DNA of 64,000 nt from Stenotrophomonas maltophilia. GTDB taxonomy: Bacteria > Pseudomonadota > Gammaproteobacteria > Xanthomonadales > Xanthomonadaceae. The position numbers were made by a program, and so were the translations under genes. Below, one piece after another: positions 34,175 to 42,844 of this stretch; position 1 is the first letter of the stretch, and every line of letters begins with the position of its first letter. The DNA lies in contig NZ_CP015612.1 of NCBI RefSeq assembly GCF_002138415.1, positions 1,032,001 to 1,096,000 on the forward strand, written 5' to 3'. A model generated the notes under the pieces. It was not told the DNA's origin. It worked only from the letters and a program-made list of their open reading frames with translations, and made no database searches.

Positions 34175-36313
34175 ATGAAAGCCAACCCCAACTCCGCGCG
34201 CCTGCGCAGGGCGGCGCTGCCTGTCCTGTGTGCGTTGCTCCTGCACACCGCCCCCGTACTTGCCGCCGATGCGGCCCCACCAACCACGCTGGATACCGTG
34301 CGGGTAATCGATACCCGCAGTGGTGAGCTGTCGTCCACCGCCAACGCCGGGTCTGCGCTGGGACTGAGCGTGCTGCAGACACCGGCCAGCCTCACCGTCA
34401 TCTCGCGCGAACAGCTGGAACAGCGGGGCGACAGCAACCTCAACGATGCGATCAGCCGCGCTGGTGCGATCAGTGCCATGCCGCACCCGGGCAATGGTCT
34501 GAGTGCACTGTCCAGCCGCGGCTTCACCGATGGCGCCTCGGTGATGCGCCTGTACGACGGGCTGCGACAGTACGGTGGCGTGGGCATCACTTTCCCGTTC
34601 GATACCTGGTCGATCGAGCGCATCGAAGTACTGCGTGGACCGGCCTCGGTGATCCATGGCGATGGTGCGATCGGCGGCGTGATCAACATCGTGCCGAAGA
34701 AGCCCTCGCGTGGCGCCATCGAGAACGAGATCAGCGTGACCGTGGGCAGCGAGGACACTGCGCGCCTGGGCTTCGGCAGCGGCGGTGCGCTGACCCCGGA
34801 CCTGGCCTATCGGTTGGATGTGAGTGGCAATTACGGCGGTGGCTGGGTTGACCGTGGCCGAAGCAGTGACGCGACCTTTTCCGGTGCCTTGCTGTGGCAG
34901 CCGCGGCAGGACCTGCAGCTGACCCTCACCCATGCGCAGGGCTACCAGAAACCGATGCGCTACTTCGGCACGCCGCTGGTGGATGGCCGCCAACTGGAAG
35001 CGCTGCGCCATCGCAACTACAACGTGGAAGACAGCGAGATCCGCTACCGTGATCGCTGGACCCAGCTCGACGCGCTGTGGACACCGAACGCGAATGTGGA
35101 ATGGCGCACGCGCCTCTACCAGATCGACAGCCAGCGCGATTGGCGCAATGCCGAGGCCTATGTCTACAACCCGCGTACCGGGTTGATCGACCGTTCGGGC
35201 AATACCCAGATCACGCACAACCAGGACCAGACCGGGCTGACCTCGACGCTGCGTGTGCAAGAGAACATCGCGGGCCTGGCCAACAGCTTCGCCGTGGGGC
35301 TTGATGCCAACCGCGCACACTTCAAACACACCAACAACACCTATGCCGGCAGCTCGGGCCCGGTCGATCCGTTCGATCCGGTGCCGGGCCAGTTCGCCAG
35401 CGATGCGCCGGACCTGCCGCGCTATCGCAACCGCGCCGAGCAGTACGCGCTGTTCGTGGAAGACCGGTTGGCATTGAGCGAACGCTGGTCGGTACTGGGT
35501 GGGTTGCGCCACGACCGCGCGCGCATCGACCGCACCGATCTGATCAGCGGCCAGAACGCGTTCTCGAAGACCTACAGCAGCACCGGCTGGCGTGCGGGTA
35601 CGGTGCTCGCGTTGCAGCCGACGCTGAGCCTGTACGCGCAGTACTCGCAGGCGGCGGATCCGGTCAGCGGCCTACTGATGATAAGTCCGGCCAACGGTGC
35701 CTTCGATCTGGCCAAGGGGCGGCAGATCGAAGTGGGCCTGAAGCAGGCCTTCGACGGTGGCGAGTGGACGCTGGCGGCGTATCGCATCCGCAAGACCGGG
35801 CTGCTCAGCCGCGATCCGCTGGTGCCGGATCGCCGCGTGCAGGTGGGCGCGCAGACCTCGCGCGGTATCGAGGCGTCGCTGAACTGGAACTTCGCGCCAC
35901 ACTGGTCGCTGGATGCCAATGCCACGGTACTGAAGGCCGAGTTCGAGGACTTCCTGGAAACCACCGGTTCGCCGGCGGTGCTGGTGTCGCGTGATGGCAG
36001 CGTGCCGCCGAACGTGGCTGAGCGGCTGGCGAACGCATGGCTGAGCTGGCAGTTCCTGCCAGACTGGAGCGCAGCCGCGGGTGTGCGTTATGTCGGCAAG
36101 CGCTACGCCGACAATGCCAATACGCTGGAATTGCCCGGCTACAGCACCACTGACCTTGCGCTGATCTGGCAGGCGGCGCCGCGCACGAGGCTGTCCGCGC
36201 GGCTGTTCAACGTGTTCGACAAGGCGTACTACGCCACCGCGTACTACACCAGCACGCAGTGGCTGCTGGGCGCGGATCGCCGCGTCGAGTTCACCGTCGA
36301 CCATCGCTTCTGA
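34175..36313 (+). CDS. TonB-dependent outer-membrane receptor
   Basis: The 712-aa protein has a signal peptide (cleavage near VLAADAAP), a plug domain (SLTVISREQLEQRGDSNLND, WSIERIEVLRGPASVIHGDG, GGVINIVPKKPSRG) and a long beta-barrel ending in VEFTVDHRF with a terminal Phe. The plug resembles siderophore-type receptors. The DUF2946 and PepSY neighbours also fit copper or ferric-chelate uptake. The ligand cannot be assigned. No Fur box was recognised. Confidence 0.88.
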   Translation: MKANPNSARLRRAALPVLCALLLHTAPVLAADAAPPTTLDTVRVIDTRSGELSSTANAGSALGLSVLQTPASLTVISREQLEQRGDSNLNDAISRAGAISAMPHPGNGLSALSSRGFTDGASVMRLYDGLRQYGGVGITFPFDTWSIERIEVLRGPASVIHGDGAIGGVINIVPKKPSRGAIENEISVTVGSEDTARLGFGSGGALTPDLAYRLDVSGNYGGGWVDRGRSSDATFSGALLWQPRQDLQLTLTHAQGYQKPMRYFGTPLVDGRQLEALRHRNYNVEDSEIRYRDRWTQLDALWTPNANVEWRTRLYQIDSQRDWRNAEAYVYNPRTGLIDRSGNTQITHNQDQTGLTSTLRVQENIAGLANSFAVGLDANRAHFKHTNNTYAGSSGPVDPFDPVPGQFASDAPDLPRYRNRAEQYALFVEDRLALSERWSVLGGLRHDRARIDRTDLISGQNAFSKTYSSTGWRAGTVLALQPTLSLYAQYSQAADPVSGLLMISPANGAFDLAKGRQIEVGLKQAFDGGEWTLAAYRIRKTGLLSRDPLVPDRRVQVGAQTSRGIEASLNWNFAPHWSLDANATVLKAEFEDFLETTGSPAVLVSRDGSVPPNVAERLANAWLSWQFLPDWSAAAGVRYVGKRYADNANTLELPGYSTTDLALIWQAAPRTRLSARLFNVFDKAYYATAYYTSTQWLLGADRRVEFTVDHRF

Positions 36314-36324
36314 GGACGCGGACC

Positions 36325-37830
36325 ATGTCGCTGCGATCCACTGCCAAGCGTTGGACCTATCTGGTGCATCGCTGGCTGGGCATTGGTGGGTGCCTGCTGA
36401 TGCTGCTGTGGTTCGTCAGCGGCATGGTGATGCTGTTCATCGGCTACCCGAAGCTGACGCCGGGTGAGCGGCTGGCGGCATTGCCGGTGCTGACTGAGGC
36501 CTGCGATCTGCGGGGGCTGTCGGTACTGCCGACGGCGGTGCAGGCCGAGCCGGAAAGCGTGGCACTGACCACGCTGCGTGGCGAGCCTGCGTATGTGGTG
36601 CGCAATGGCAGCAACGTGGGCGCCTGGTCGGCGTACACCGGCCACGCCCTGCTGCCCGTATCGGCACAGCGCGCAGAGGCATCCGCTGCACAGTTCGCCG
36701 GCGGCCAGGCATTCGTGGGTGCGACGCGCGTGGACGAGGACCGCTGGACGCATTCGCGTGCGCTGGACGCGCATCGGCCGCTGTACCGGGTGGAGGTGGG
36801 GGGTACGAAGCCCGGTGACCTGTATGTGTCTTCGCACACTGGCGAAGTGGTGCTGGACGCACCGCATGTGCAGCAGCGCTGGAACTACGTGGGTGCGTGG
36901 CTGCACTGGCTGTATTTCCTGCGCATGCAGTCGGTGGATCCGGTGTGGACGTGGGTGGTGATCGTGTTGTCCGCGCTGTGCACGGTGGCGGCGGTCAGCG
37001 GCATCGTGGTGGGGGTGTGGCGCTGGCGCTTCCATGGGCGCTACCGTTCGGGCGCGAAGACGCCCTATGTCGAACCATGGATGCGCTGGCATCATCTGAT
37101 CGGGCTGGTGGCTGCGGCCTTCGTGTTCACCTGGATCTTCAGCGGGCTGATGTCGATGAATCCACTGGGGGTCTTCAGCAGCACGCGTGAAGCGATCGAT
37201 GTTGAACGCTATCGTGGCGGCGCGGTGGCGGTGGATGGCGCGTTGGGTGAGCCGGCGAAGCTTCTGGCGGTGGCCGATGCTGAGCGCTTCCAACCGGTCG
37301 AGATCCAGTGGCGCCGCATCGGGGGCGAGCTGTTCGCGGTGCTGTTGGATGGGAAAGGCGATACCCGCATCGTGTCCGAGGCTAACGGGCGGCTGCAGGT
37401 CGCGCGGCGTCTGCCGGCAGCATGGCTGCAGCAGAAGGCCAAGGCGATGTCCGCTGCGCCCATGCAGCAGTTCACGATCCTTCAGGCAGCGGATGCGTAC
37501 TTCTATCCGCGCGCGCCGGAGGCGATGAACGGTGCGGCGGTACGGCGCTTCCCGGTGGCGGTGGCCCGGTTCGGCGATGCCGAGGCCACGCGCGTTTACA
37601 TCGACCTGGCGACGGGCGATCCATTGCTGACGATGGGGCAGCGTGAGCGGGTCGGGCGCTGGCTGTTCTACTTCCTGCACAGCTGGGACCTGCCCGCCAT
37701 GCTGCGCCAGCAGTACACGCGGCTGGGCGTGCTGCTGGTGCTGAGCGTGGCGGGCACGGCGCTGTGCGCCACCGCTACGGTGATCGGCTATCGGCGTCTG
37801 CGGATGAAAGTGCGGCGTCGGCGGCCTTAG
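36325..37830 (+). CDS. PepSY-domain inner-membrane protein
   Basis: A 501-aa protein with four clear membrane segments (LMLLWFVSGMVMLFIGYP, VVIVLSALCTVAAVSGIVVG, LIGLVAAAFVFTWIFSGLMS, VLLVLSVAGTALCATATVIG) and two large periplasmic PepSY-like regions. His residues near membrane segments (RWLGIGG, WMRWHHLIG, FLHSWD) are typical of PepSY_TM proteins proposed as reductases in metal or siderophore uptake. It lies 11 bp after the receptor gene, in one operon. Confidence 0.85.
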   Translation: MSLRSTAKRWTYLVHRWLGIGGCLLMLLWFVSGMVMLFIGYPKLTPGERLAALPVLTEACDLRGLSVLPTAVQAEPESVALTTLRGEPAYVVRNGSNVGAWSAYTGHALLPVSAQRAEASAAQFAGGQAFVGATRVDEDRWTHSRALDAHRPLYRVEVGGTKPGDLYVSSHTGEVVLDAPHVQQRWNYVGAWLHWLYFLRMQSVDPVWTWVVIVLSALCTVAAVSGIVVGVWRWRFHGRYRSGAKTPYVEPWMRWHHLIGLVAAAFVFTWIFSGLMSMNPLGVFSSTREAIDVERYRGGAVAVDGALGEPAKLLAVADAERFQPVEIQWRRIGGELFAVLLDGKGDTRIVSEANGRLQVARRLPAAWLQQKAKAMSAAPMQQFTILQAADAYFYPRAPEAMNGAAVRRFPVAVARFGDAEATRVYIDLATGDPLLTMGQRERVGRWLFYFLHSWDLPAMLRQQYTRLGVLLVLSVAGTALCATATVIGYRRLRMKVRRRRP

Positions 37831-37991
37831 CACGCTGACGCTGGCCTGGCGCGTATGAGACCATCGGGCGTTCCTGGCCATGAAGGCTGCGGCCCGATGT
37901 CGACGGCCAGGGAAGTGCAGGGGCTCAACGCTTGCAAGAGGTGCAACGGAGTCCCTGGATAGGATTTCCACACAGCGTAAATGGAGCAAGG

Positions 37992-39272
37992 ATGAATTAC
38001 GTTTCGATGGGTGTTCTTGCAATTGGAATTGCAGCGGCGTCTTCAAGCGTTCAGGCCAAATCATTGCCGCGCCTGTATAGCTTTCCAACCACAACGACCG
38101 CGTCTGTTTCCAATGCGCTGCCGGCACCGGGGCAGGTGATCCAGCTGTCTGCGCAGGTCGATGGCCAAGCGCTCGGGCTGTATCACATTCCGGGTAATGA
38201 GCAAATCGGCGGCTTCGTCGAATTCAAGGTCAACGGCCAGCCGGTGGGCAAGGTGCAGGTCAGTACCGGCAATACGCCGATGCTCGGTCTGGTGTCCGAC
38301 CTGGACAAGGACTGCTGGGGCGCGGTCCGCGATGTGCAGTTCTGTACGCACAAATACGCCTACGGTCGGCCGGCGCGGGTCGCAGTCAATTACGCCGTTC
38401 CTGCGGGCTTCACCACGGCCTCGATCACCGCCACCTTCAGCGGCGATGGCCAGTTCTCGCAGGGCTCGGTGTCGGCGCCGGTCAACCTGCGCAATATTCC
38501 CACCTTTGGTGAGATTCGCGGCGCAGGCAACAAGTGCCTCGATGCCGAGGGCGCCAACACGGGTCCGGGTACTGCCATCCAGGTGTGGGACTGCACGCCG
38601 GGTACCCCGCAGCAGTTGTGGACGGTGAAGCCCAACACGTCGACCATCACCGGCGTGCCCAGCAACCGCGTGCTCGACATCGTGGGTTACGGCACCAGCA
38701 ATGGAAGCCGGGTCCAGCTGTATGACGCGCACGGTGATTGGAATCAGTCGTGGAAGTTCGCCAACACGTCCATCGTGGGTGTGGCCAACAAGGTGCTCGA
38801 TGCAACGGGCGCCTCAAGTGCCAACGGCACCAAGATCCAGCTGTACAGCAATGCGCAGACCAGCAACCAGAAGTGGGAATTCAACCCGGCCAATGGTTCG
38901 ATTGTCGGCGTCGGCGGCAAGTGCCTGGATGTGGAAGGCGCGAATACGGCTGATGGTACGCGCGTACAGCTGTGGGATTGCACGGGCGTGCCGCAGCAGC
39001 GCTTCGAGCTGGGTGCCGATGGTTCGATCCGCGGACTGGGCGGGAAGTGCCTGGAAGCGGCTGATGGTGCCAGCCACGACGGCAATCCGATCCGCATGTG
39101 GTCGTGCAATGGTGGTGCACACCAGTCCTGGCGCCTAGTGGGTGAGATCCGCAACCCGCAGACCAACATGTGCCTGGATGATCCGGGCCTGGGCAACACC
39201 AACGGTTCCAAGGTGCACATGTGGATGTGCCATGGCGGCGACAACCAGCGTTGGGAGTTCTCCTCCTACTGA
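37992..39272 (+). CDS. Secreted ricin-type beta-trefoil lectin
   Basis: The 426-aa protein has a signal peptide (YVSMGVLAIGIAAASSSVQA), an N-terminal beta-rich domain of about 140 residues (VIQLSAQVDGQALGLYHIPG), and two tandem ricin-B modules with QxW motifs QLW, QSW, QKW, QRF, QSW, QRW and repeated KCLDAEG/KCLDVEG blocks. These folds bind galactose-type sugars. No enzyme domain is recognised, so it may act as an adhesin or a binding partner. It has its own leader and a TTCG-loop terminator, and is probably monocistronic. Confidence 0.88.
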   Translation: MNYVSMGVLAIGIAAASSSVQAKSLPRLYSFPTTTTASVSNALPAPGQVIQLSAQVDGQALGLYHIPGNEQIGGFVEFKVNGQPVGKVQVSTGNTPMLGLVSDLDKDCWGAVRDVQFCTHKYAYGRPARVAVNYAVPAGFTTASITATFSGDGQFSQGSVSAPVNLRNIPTFGEIRGAGNKCLDAEGANTGPGTAIQVWDCTPGTPQQLWTVKPNTSTITGVPSNRVLDIVGYGTSNGSRVQLYDAHGDWNQSWKFANTSIVGVANKVLDATGASSANGTKIQLYSNAQTSNQKWEFNPANGSIVGVGGKCLDVEGANTADGTRVQLWDCTGVPQQRFELGADGSIRGLGGKCLEAADGASHDGNPIRMWSCNGGAHQSWRLVGEIRNPQTNMCLDDPGLGNTNGSKVHMWMCHGGDNQRWEFSSY

Positions 39273-39301
39273 GGAGGGTTGGACCCGATGCAATGTCGTG
39301 G

Positions 39302-39328
39302 AACCGCGCGCCTTCGGGCGCGCGGTTT
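39302..39328. terminator. Terminator between lectin and smtcrA
   Basis: AACCGCGCGCC (39302-39312) and GGCGCGCGGTT (39317-39327) form a perfect 11-bp stem with a TTCG tetraloop, then T residues. It can serve both convergent genes. Confidence 0.85.
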
Positions 39329-39338
39329 CCTGTGGGTG

Positions 39339-40472
39339 TCAGACCCGCAGCCAACGCGTGGACAGGGCAACCAGCAACAAGGCCGTGGCCACGCCGATGA
39401 ACGCAGCGATCAGGCCGAAGTGGTTGGCAGCAAAACCGATCAGTGCCGGGCCAGCAAGGATGCCGGCAAAGCCCAGCGTGGACACGGCAGTAATCGCCAG
39501 CGCACCCGGCATGCGGGTCTGGTGGCCGGCCAGCGAGAACAGCGCGGGCGCGATGTTGGCGCAGCCGAGGCCGACCAGCACATAGCCGAGCAGTGACGCC
39601 TGCCACGGCGTGACCAGGGTCAGTACCAGTACGCCCGCGCCGGCGAGCAGCGCGCCGAACACGATCGCGCGCTCACGGCCTACGCGCGCCACCAGTGCGT
39701 CGCCGAACAGGCGCGCGACGGTCATGGTCAGGGTGAAGGTCACATAGCCGATGCCGGCGAGGCTGGCATCGACGCGACGCACATCGCTGAGAAACACTGC
39801 GCTCCAGTCGAGCATCGCGCCTTCACCGAGGAAGGCGACGAACGCCAGCACGCCGATGAACAGCACGATGCCGTGCGGCAGGGCCAGCATCGGTGTGTCG
39901 TGCAGCATGCGTTCGCTGTGCCAGTACGCTGCGGATAACAGCATCACCAGGAGCATGGCGCCAACGCCGATCAGCACCGATGCCAAGGGGGGCAGCTGTG
40001 CGGACAGCAGCACGGTCATGGTGGCCGCGCCGAGGAAACCACCGATGCTGAAGAAGGCATGGAAGCCGGACATCATCACGCGCCGTGCTTCGCGCTCGAC
40101 GATGACGGCCTGCACGTTCATCGTGCAGTCCATCGCGCCTACGGCGGCACCGAACACGAACAGCACCAGCCCCAGTAACCAGGCCGAACCGGCCAGCGCC
40201 AGGCCGGGTACGGTCAGGCAGATCAGCAGGCTGCTGGCCACCATCACCCGCCGGCAACCGAGGCGTGCGGCCAGCACGCCGGACAAGGGCATCGCCAGCA
40301 GCGAGCCGGCACCGAGGCAGAGCAGCACCAGCCCCAGCGTGGCGTCATTGATCTCGGTGCGTGCCTTTGCGAACGGCACAAGGGTGGCCCACAGCGCGGT
40401 GGCGAAGCCGGGAATGAAGAATGCGGCGCGGGTCGCGTGCTGTTCGGCACGCGCGCGGTTGGCAAGGGACAT
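39339..40472 (-). CDS. smtcrA: MFS transporter, SmtcrA-like
   Basis: The 377-aa protein has about 12 hydrophobic segments (LGLVLLCLGAGSLLAMPLSG, VLIGVGAMLLVMLLSAAYWH) and MFS loop motifs such as GVLAARLGCRR. It lies immediately downstream of the DeoR-type regulator next to Smqnr. In S. maltophilia, SmQnrR is reported to repress both Smqnr and this transporter gene, named SmtcrA and linked to tetracycline. Identity is by gene order and family. Confidence 0.75.
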   Translation of the reverse strand: MSLANRARAEQHATRAAFFIPGFATALWATLVPFAKARTEINDATLGLVLLCLGAGSLLAMPLSGVLAARLGCRRVMVASSLLICLTVPGLALAGSAWLLGLVLFVFGAAVGAMDCTMNVQAVIVEREARRVMMSGFHAFFSIGGFLGAATMTVLLSAQLPPLASVLIGVGAMLLVMLLSAAYWHSERMLHDTPMLALPHGIVLFIGVLAFVAFLGEGAMLDWSAVFLSDVRRVDASLAGIGYVTFTLTMTVARLFGDALVARVGRERAIVFGALLAGAGVLVLTLVTPWQASLLGYVLVGLGCANIAPALFSLAGHQTRMPGALAITAVSTLGFAGILAGPALIGFAANHFGLIAAFIGVATALLLVALSTRWLRV

Positions 40473-40483
40473 GAGCGGTACGG

Positions 40484-41260
40484 TCAGGGAGGCTTGGGGT
40501 GCACCGCGATACCGGCGGCGCGGAAGCGAGCTGCCAGTGCGGGCGGTGCGGTGGTGGTCAGCACCAGGTCGTCAATCTCGTCCAGGCTGGCGATCTGCCA
40601 GTTGCCGCGCGCACCGAGCTTTTCGGTGGTGGCAGCGACGATGACACGGCTGCTGCAGGCCACCATCGCGCGCTTCAGCGTGGCTTCTTCGGCATCCATC
40701 GCCCACACGCCGGTGTCACCGTCCACCGCGCATGGGCCGGGCAGGTACACGTCGGCACGCAGGCGCTGCACCTGGGCCAACGCTTCGGCACCGACCGCGC
40801 CGCCACCGCTGGCCAGGCGGCCGCCGATCAGCTGCACCGAGGTGCCTTCAAGCATGCTGGCGGCGGTGGCGATCTGCGGGGCATTGGTGATCACCGTCAG
40901 CCCGAGAGCGGCCGGCAACTGCTGGGCGATCGCCAGATTGGTCGAGCCTGCATCGAGCAGTACCACCTGGCCCGGTTGCAGCAGCGCGCAGACGCGTGCG
41001 GCCAGCTCGGCCTTGTCGCCGCGGTCGCGGGTCAGGCGCTCGCGCAGCGGCCGTTCCTTGGGCGGCGGCAGCACGGCGCCGCCGTAGACGCGCTGGCACA
41101 GGCCTTGGGCGGCCAGCTCGCGCAGGTCGCGGCGGATCGAATCTTCGGAGACGGCATAGCGGCGCGCCAGTTCGGCGGCGACCACGCGGCCCTGCTGGCG
41201 CAGTTCCTCGAGGATCTGCTGGGTCCGCTGGGCGGGGAGGGGGCTGGGATCGGAGCTCAT
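40484..41260 (-). CDS. smqnrR: DeoR-family repressor SmQnrR
   Basis: The 258-aa protein has an N-terminal DeoR winged helix (QRTQQILEELRQQGRVVAAE, YAVSEDSIRRDLRELAAQGL) and a C-terminal sugar-phosphate-isomerase-like sensor (VVLLDAGSTNLAIAQQL, ITNAPQIATA). It is divergent from Smqnr, the arrangement reported for SmQnrR, a repressor of Smqnr, of the MFS gene and of itself. ATG 41260 gives a standard DeoR start (MSSDPSPLPAQRTQQ). Its C-terminus is 11 bp from smtcrA, so the two form an operon. Confidence 0.85.
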   Translation of the reverse strand: MSSDPSPLPAQRTQQILEELRQQGRVVAAELARRYAVSEDSIRRDLRELAAQGLCQRVYGGAVLPPPKERPLRERLTRDRGDKAELAARVCALLQPGQVVLLDAGSTNLAIAQQLPAALGLTVITNAPQIATAASMLEGTSVQLIGGRLASGGGAVGAEALAQVQRLRADVYLPGPCAVDGDTGVWAMDAEEATLKRAMVACSSRVIVAATTEKLGARGNWQIASLDEIDDLVLTTTAPPALAARFRAAGIAVHPKPP

Positions 41261-41270
41261 GACGCAAGTC

Positions 41271-41307
41271 TGCACGTTCGTGCATTAACGTGCAACAGCG
41301 TGCATTG
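41271..41307. promoter_or_regulatory. Candidate SmQnrR operator
   Basis: The sequence carries TGCACGTT (41271-41278) and its inverse AACGTGCA (41287-41294), with further CGTGCATT (41279-41286) and GCGTGCATT (41298-41306) copies. The cluster lies between smqnrR and smqnr just upstream of the repressor's start, where a DeoR protein would bind. Confidence 0.6.
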
Positions 41308-41407
41308 GGCGGGCGTGGCCACAGATCGGCTGGATTGTCGGTGAACCCAACCGCGCCAGCGTCTATGGATCGCCCTCGCGGCCCGGCATCATGGCGGGGC
41401 ACCCGGC

Positions 41408-42067
41408 ATGGAATCCACGATGTCCCCCACCGTTCACCGCAAGCTGCACATCGGCGCGGACCAGTACACCGGCCAGAAAGTGGTCGACCAGCAGTTCTAC
41501 GAATGCGATTTCTCCGGCGCTGACCTCACCGCCACCGAGTTCATCAACTGCAGCTTCTATGACGCTGAAAACCGCGCCGGTTGCCGCTTCAACGGCGCCA
41601 CATTGAAGGAAGCCAGCTTCCGTAGTTGCGACATCAGCATGTGCCACTTCAGTTTCATCAAGGCGCTGGGCCTGGAGATCAGTGAGTGCCGTGCGCAGGG
41701 CGCGGACTTCAGCAACGCCAGCTTCATGAACCAGATCACCACGCGCAGCTGGTTCTGCAGTGCCTTCATCAAGAAGTCGAACCTGCGCTACGCGAACTTC
41801 TCGCGGGTCACGCTGGAGAAGTGCGAGCTGTGGGAGAACCGCTGGGATGGCGCGAATGTGAGCGGTGCCAGCTTCGCAGGATCGGATCTGTCCGGGGGGC
41901 AGTTCGAGGGGATCGACTGGAACAGTGCCAACTTCACCGACTGCAACCTGACCAACTCGGAGCTGGGTGAGCTGGACCTGCGCAGCACCAATCTGCGCGG
42001 CGCCACGCTGGATGTGCAGCAGGTGGCGCTGTTGATGCAGCGCATCGGCATCACCGTGGTGCCGTAG
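41408..42067 (+). CDS. smqnr: Quinolone-resistance pentapeptide-repeat protein SmQnr
   Basis: The 219-aa protein is built almost wholly of A(D/N)LXX-type repeats (CDFSGADLTATEFINCSFYD, GADFSNASFMNQIT, SDLSGGQFEGIDWNSANFTD), forming a right-handed beta-helix that mimics DNA and protects gyrase and topoisomerase IV from fluoroquinolones. Length, the break near the first third and the C-terminal VQQVALLMQRIGITVVP match chromosomal Smqnr of S. maltophilia. ATG 41408 gives MESTMSPTVHRKL. Confidence 0.93.
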   Translation: MESTMSPTVHRKLHIGADQYTGQKVVDQQFYECDFSGADLTATEFINCSFYDAENRAGCRFNGATLKEASFRSCDISMCHFSFIKALGLEISECRAQGADFSNASFMNQITTRSWFCSAFIKKSNLRYANFSRVTLEKCELWENRWDGANVSGASFAGSDLSGGQFEGIDWNSANFTDCNLTNSELGELDLRSTNLRGATLDVQQVALLMQRIGITVVP

Positions 42068-42070
42068 GCA

Positions 42071-42745
42071 TCACCCGGCGTACGCCACCCAGCCCTTGAA
42101 GCTGAAGCCGGCATAGAACAGCTCCACGTCGTTGAAGCCGGCCTCCTGCAGCAGCGCGACCTCCTGCTCGGGTGCCAGCAGCGGTAACCGCTCGGCAATG
42201 GCGTCGATCGCGCGCTGCGCATCGGCGTGGGCAACCCCCGAGGCTTCGGCGAACGCCGCGTAGCGCTGCAACCAGCGCAGCTTGCCGGCCGGGTCCTGTG
42301 GCACGCTGTGGTGCGCCACCACCAGCGGCGCGCCGGGTTGCAGGCGCCGGTGTAGCTCGCGCAGCGTATGCAGGCGCTGCGCGGGGTCCAGGAAGTGTAG
42401 GGTCAGCAGGCAGCTGGCGCCGTCGAAGCGCGCATCCGGTGCATCGTCGATGTAGCCTTCCAGCAATTCGACGCGTGTGTTCAACGGACCCAGTGTCTGC
42501 TCGGCCAAGGCCAGCATCGGCGCGGCCGGGTCGACCCCCAGCAGCTGCCAGCCCGGCTGCGCCTCGGCAAAAGCCTTCAGCTCCAGCCCGCCACCGGCGC
42601 CGAGCACCAGCACGCGGCCCCGCGCAGGAACGCGTTCGGCCAGCAGCAGGCAGCTCATCTGCTGCAACGCGAGGAAACCCGGTACCTGGCGCAGCGGCGC
42701 TTCGGCATAGCGGGCCACCGCCTGCGGATCGGAGAACGTGGACAT
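42071..42745 (-). CDS. Class I SAM-dependent methyltransferase
   Basis: The 224-aa protein begins MSTFSDPQAVARYAEAPLRQ and has the SAM-binding motif RVLVLGAGGGLELKAFAEA with acidic LLGVDPAAPMLALAEQ and the later GASCLLTLHFLDP. The pattern is that of small class I methyltransferases (methyltransferase-12/25 type). The substrate is unknown. It converges on smqnr with 3 bp between stops. Confidence 0.87.
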   Translation of the reverse strand: MSTFSDPQAVARYAEAPLRQVPGFLALQQMSCLLLAERVPARGRVLVLGAGGGLELKAFAEAQPGWQLLGVDPAAPMLALAEQTLGPLNTRVELLEGYIDDAPDARFDGASCLLTLHFLDPAQRLHTLRELHRRLQPGAPLVVAHHSVPQDPAGKLRWLQRYAAFAEASGVAHADAQRAIDAIAERLPLLAPEQEVALLQEAGFNDVELFYAGFSFKGWVAYAG

Positions 42746-42844
42746 GCGCGGATTCCTGCAGCGGGGGACATACCACTGTACCGTGGCATGCAAGTGCCTT
42801 TGCCGCAGGACACTCCCGCCTGCGCTGACCGGCTTGCATCCAGC

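Noticed and set aside
38510..39270. Recent tandem duplication in the lectin gene
   Set aside because: The internal repeats are the diverged QxW subdomains expected of two beta-trefoils.
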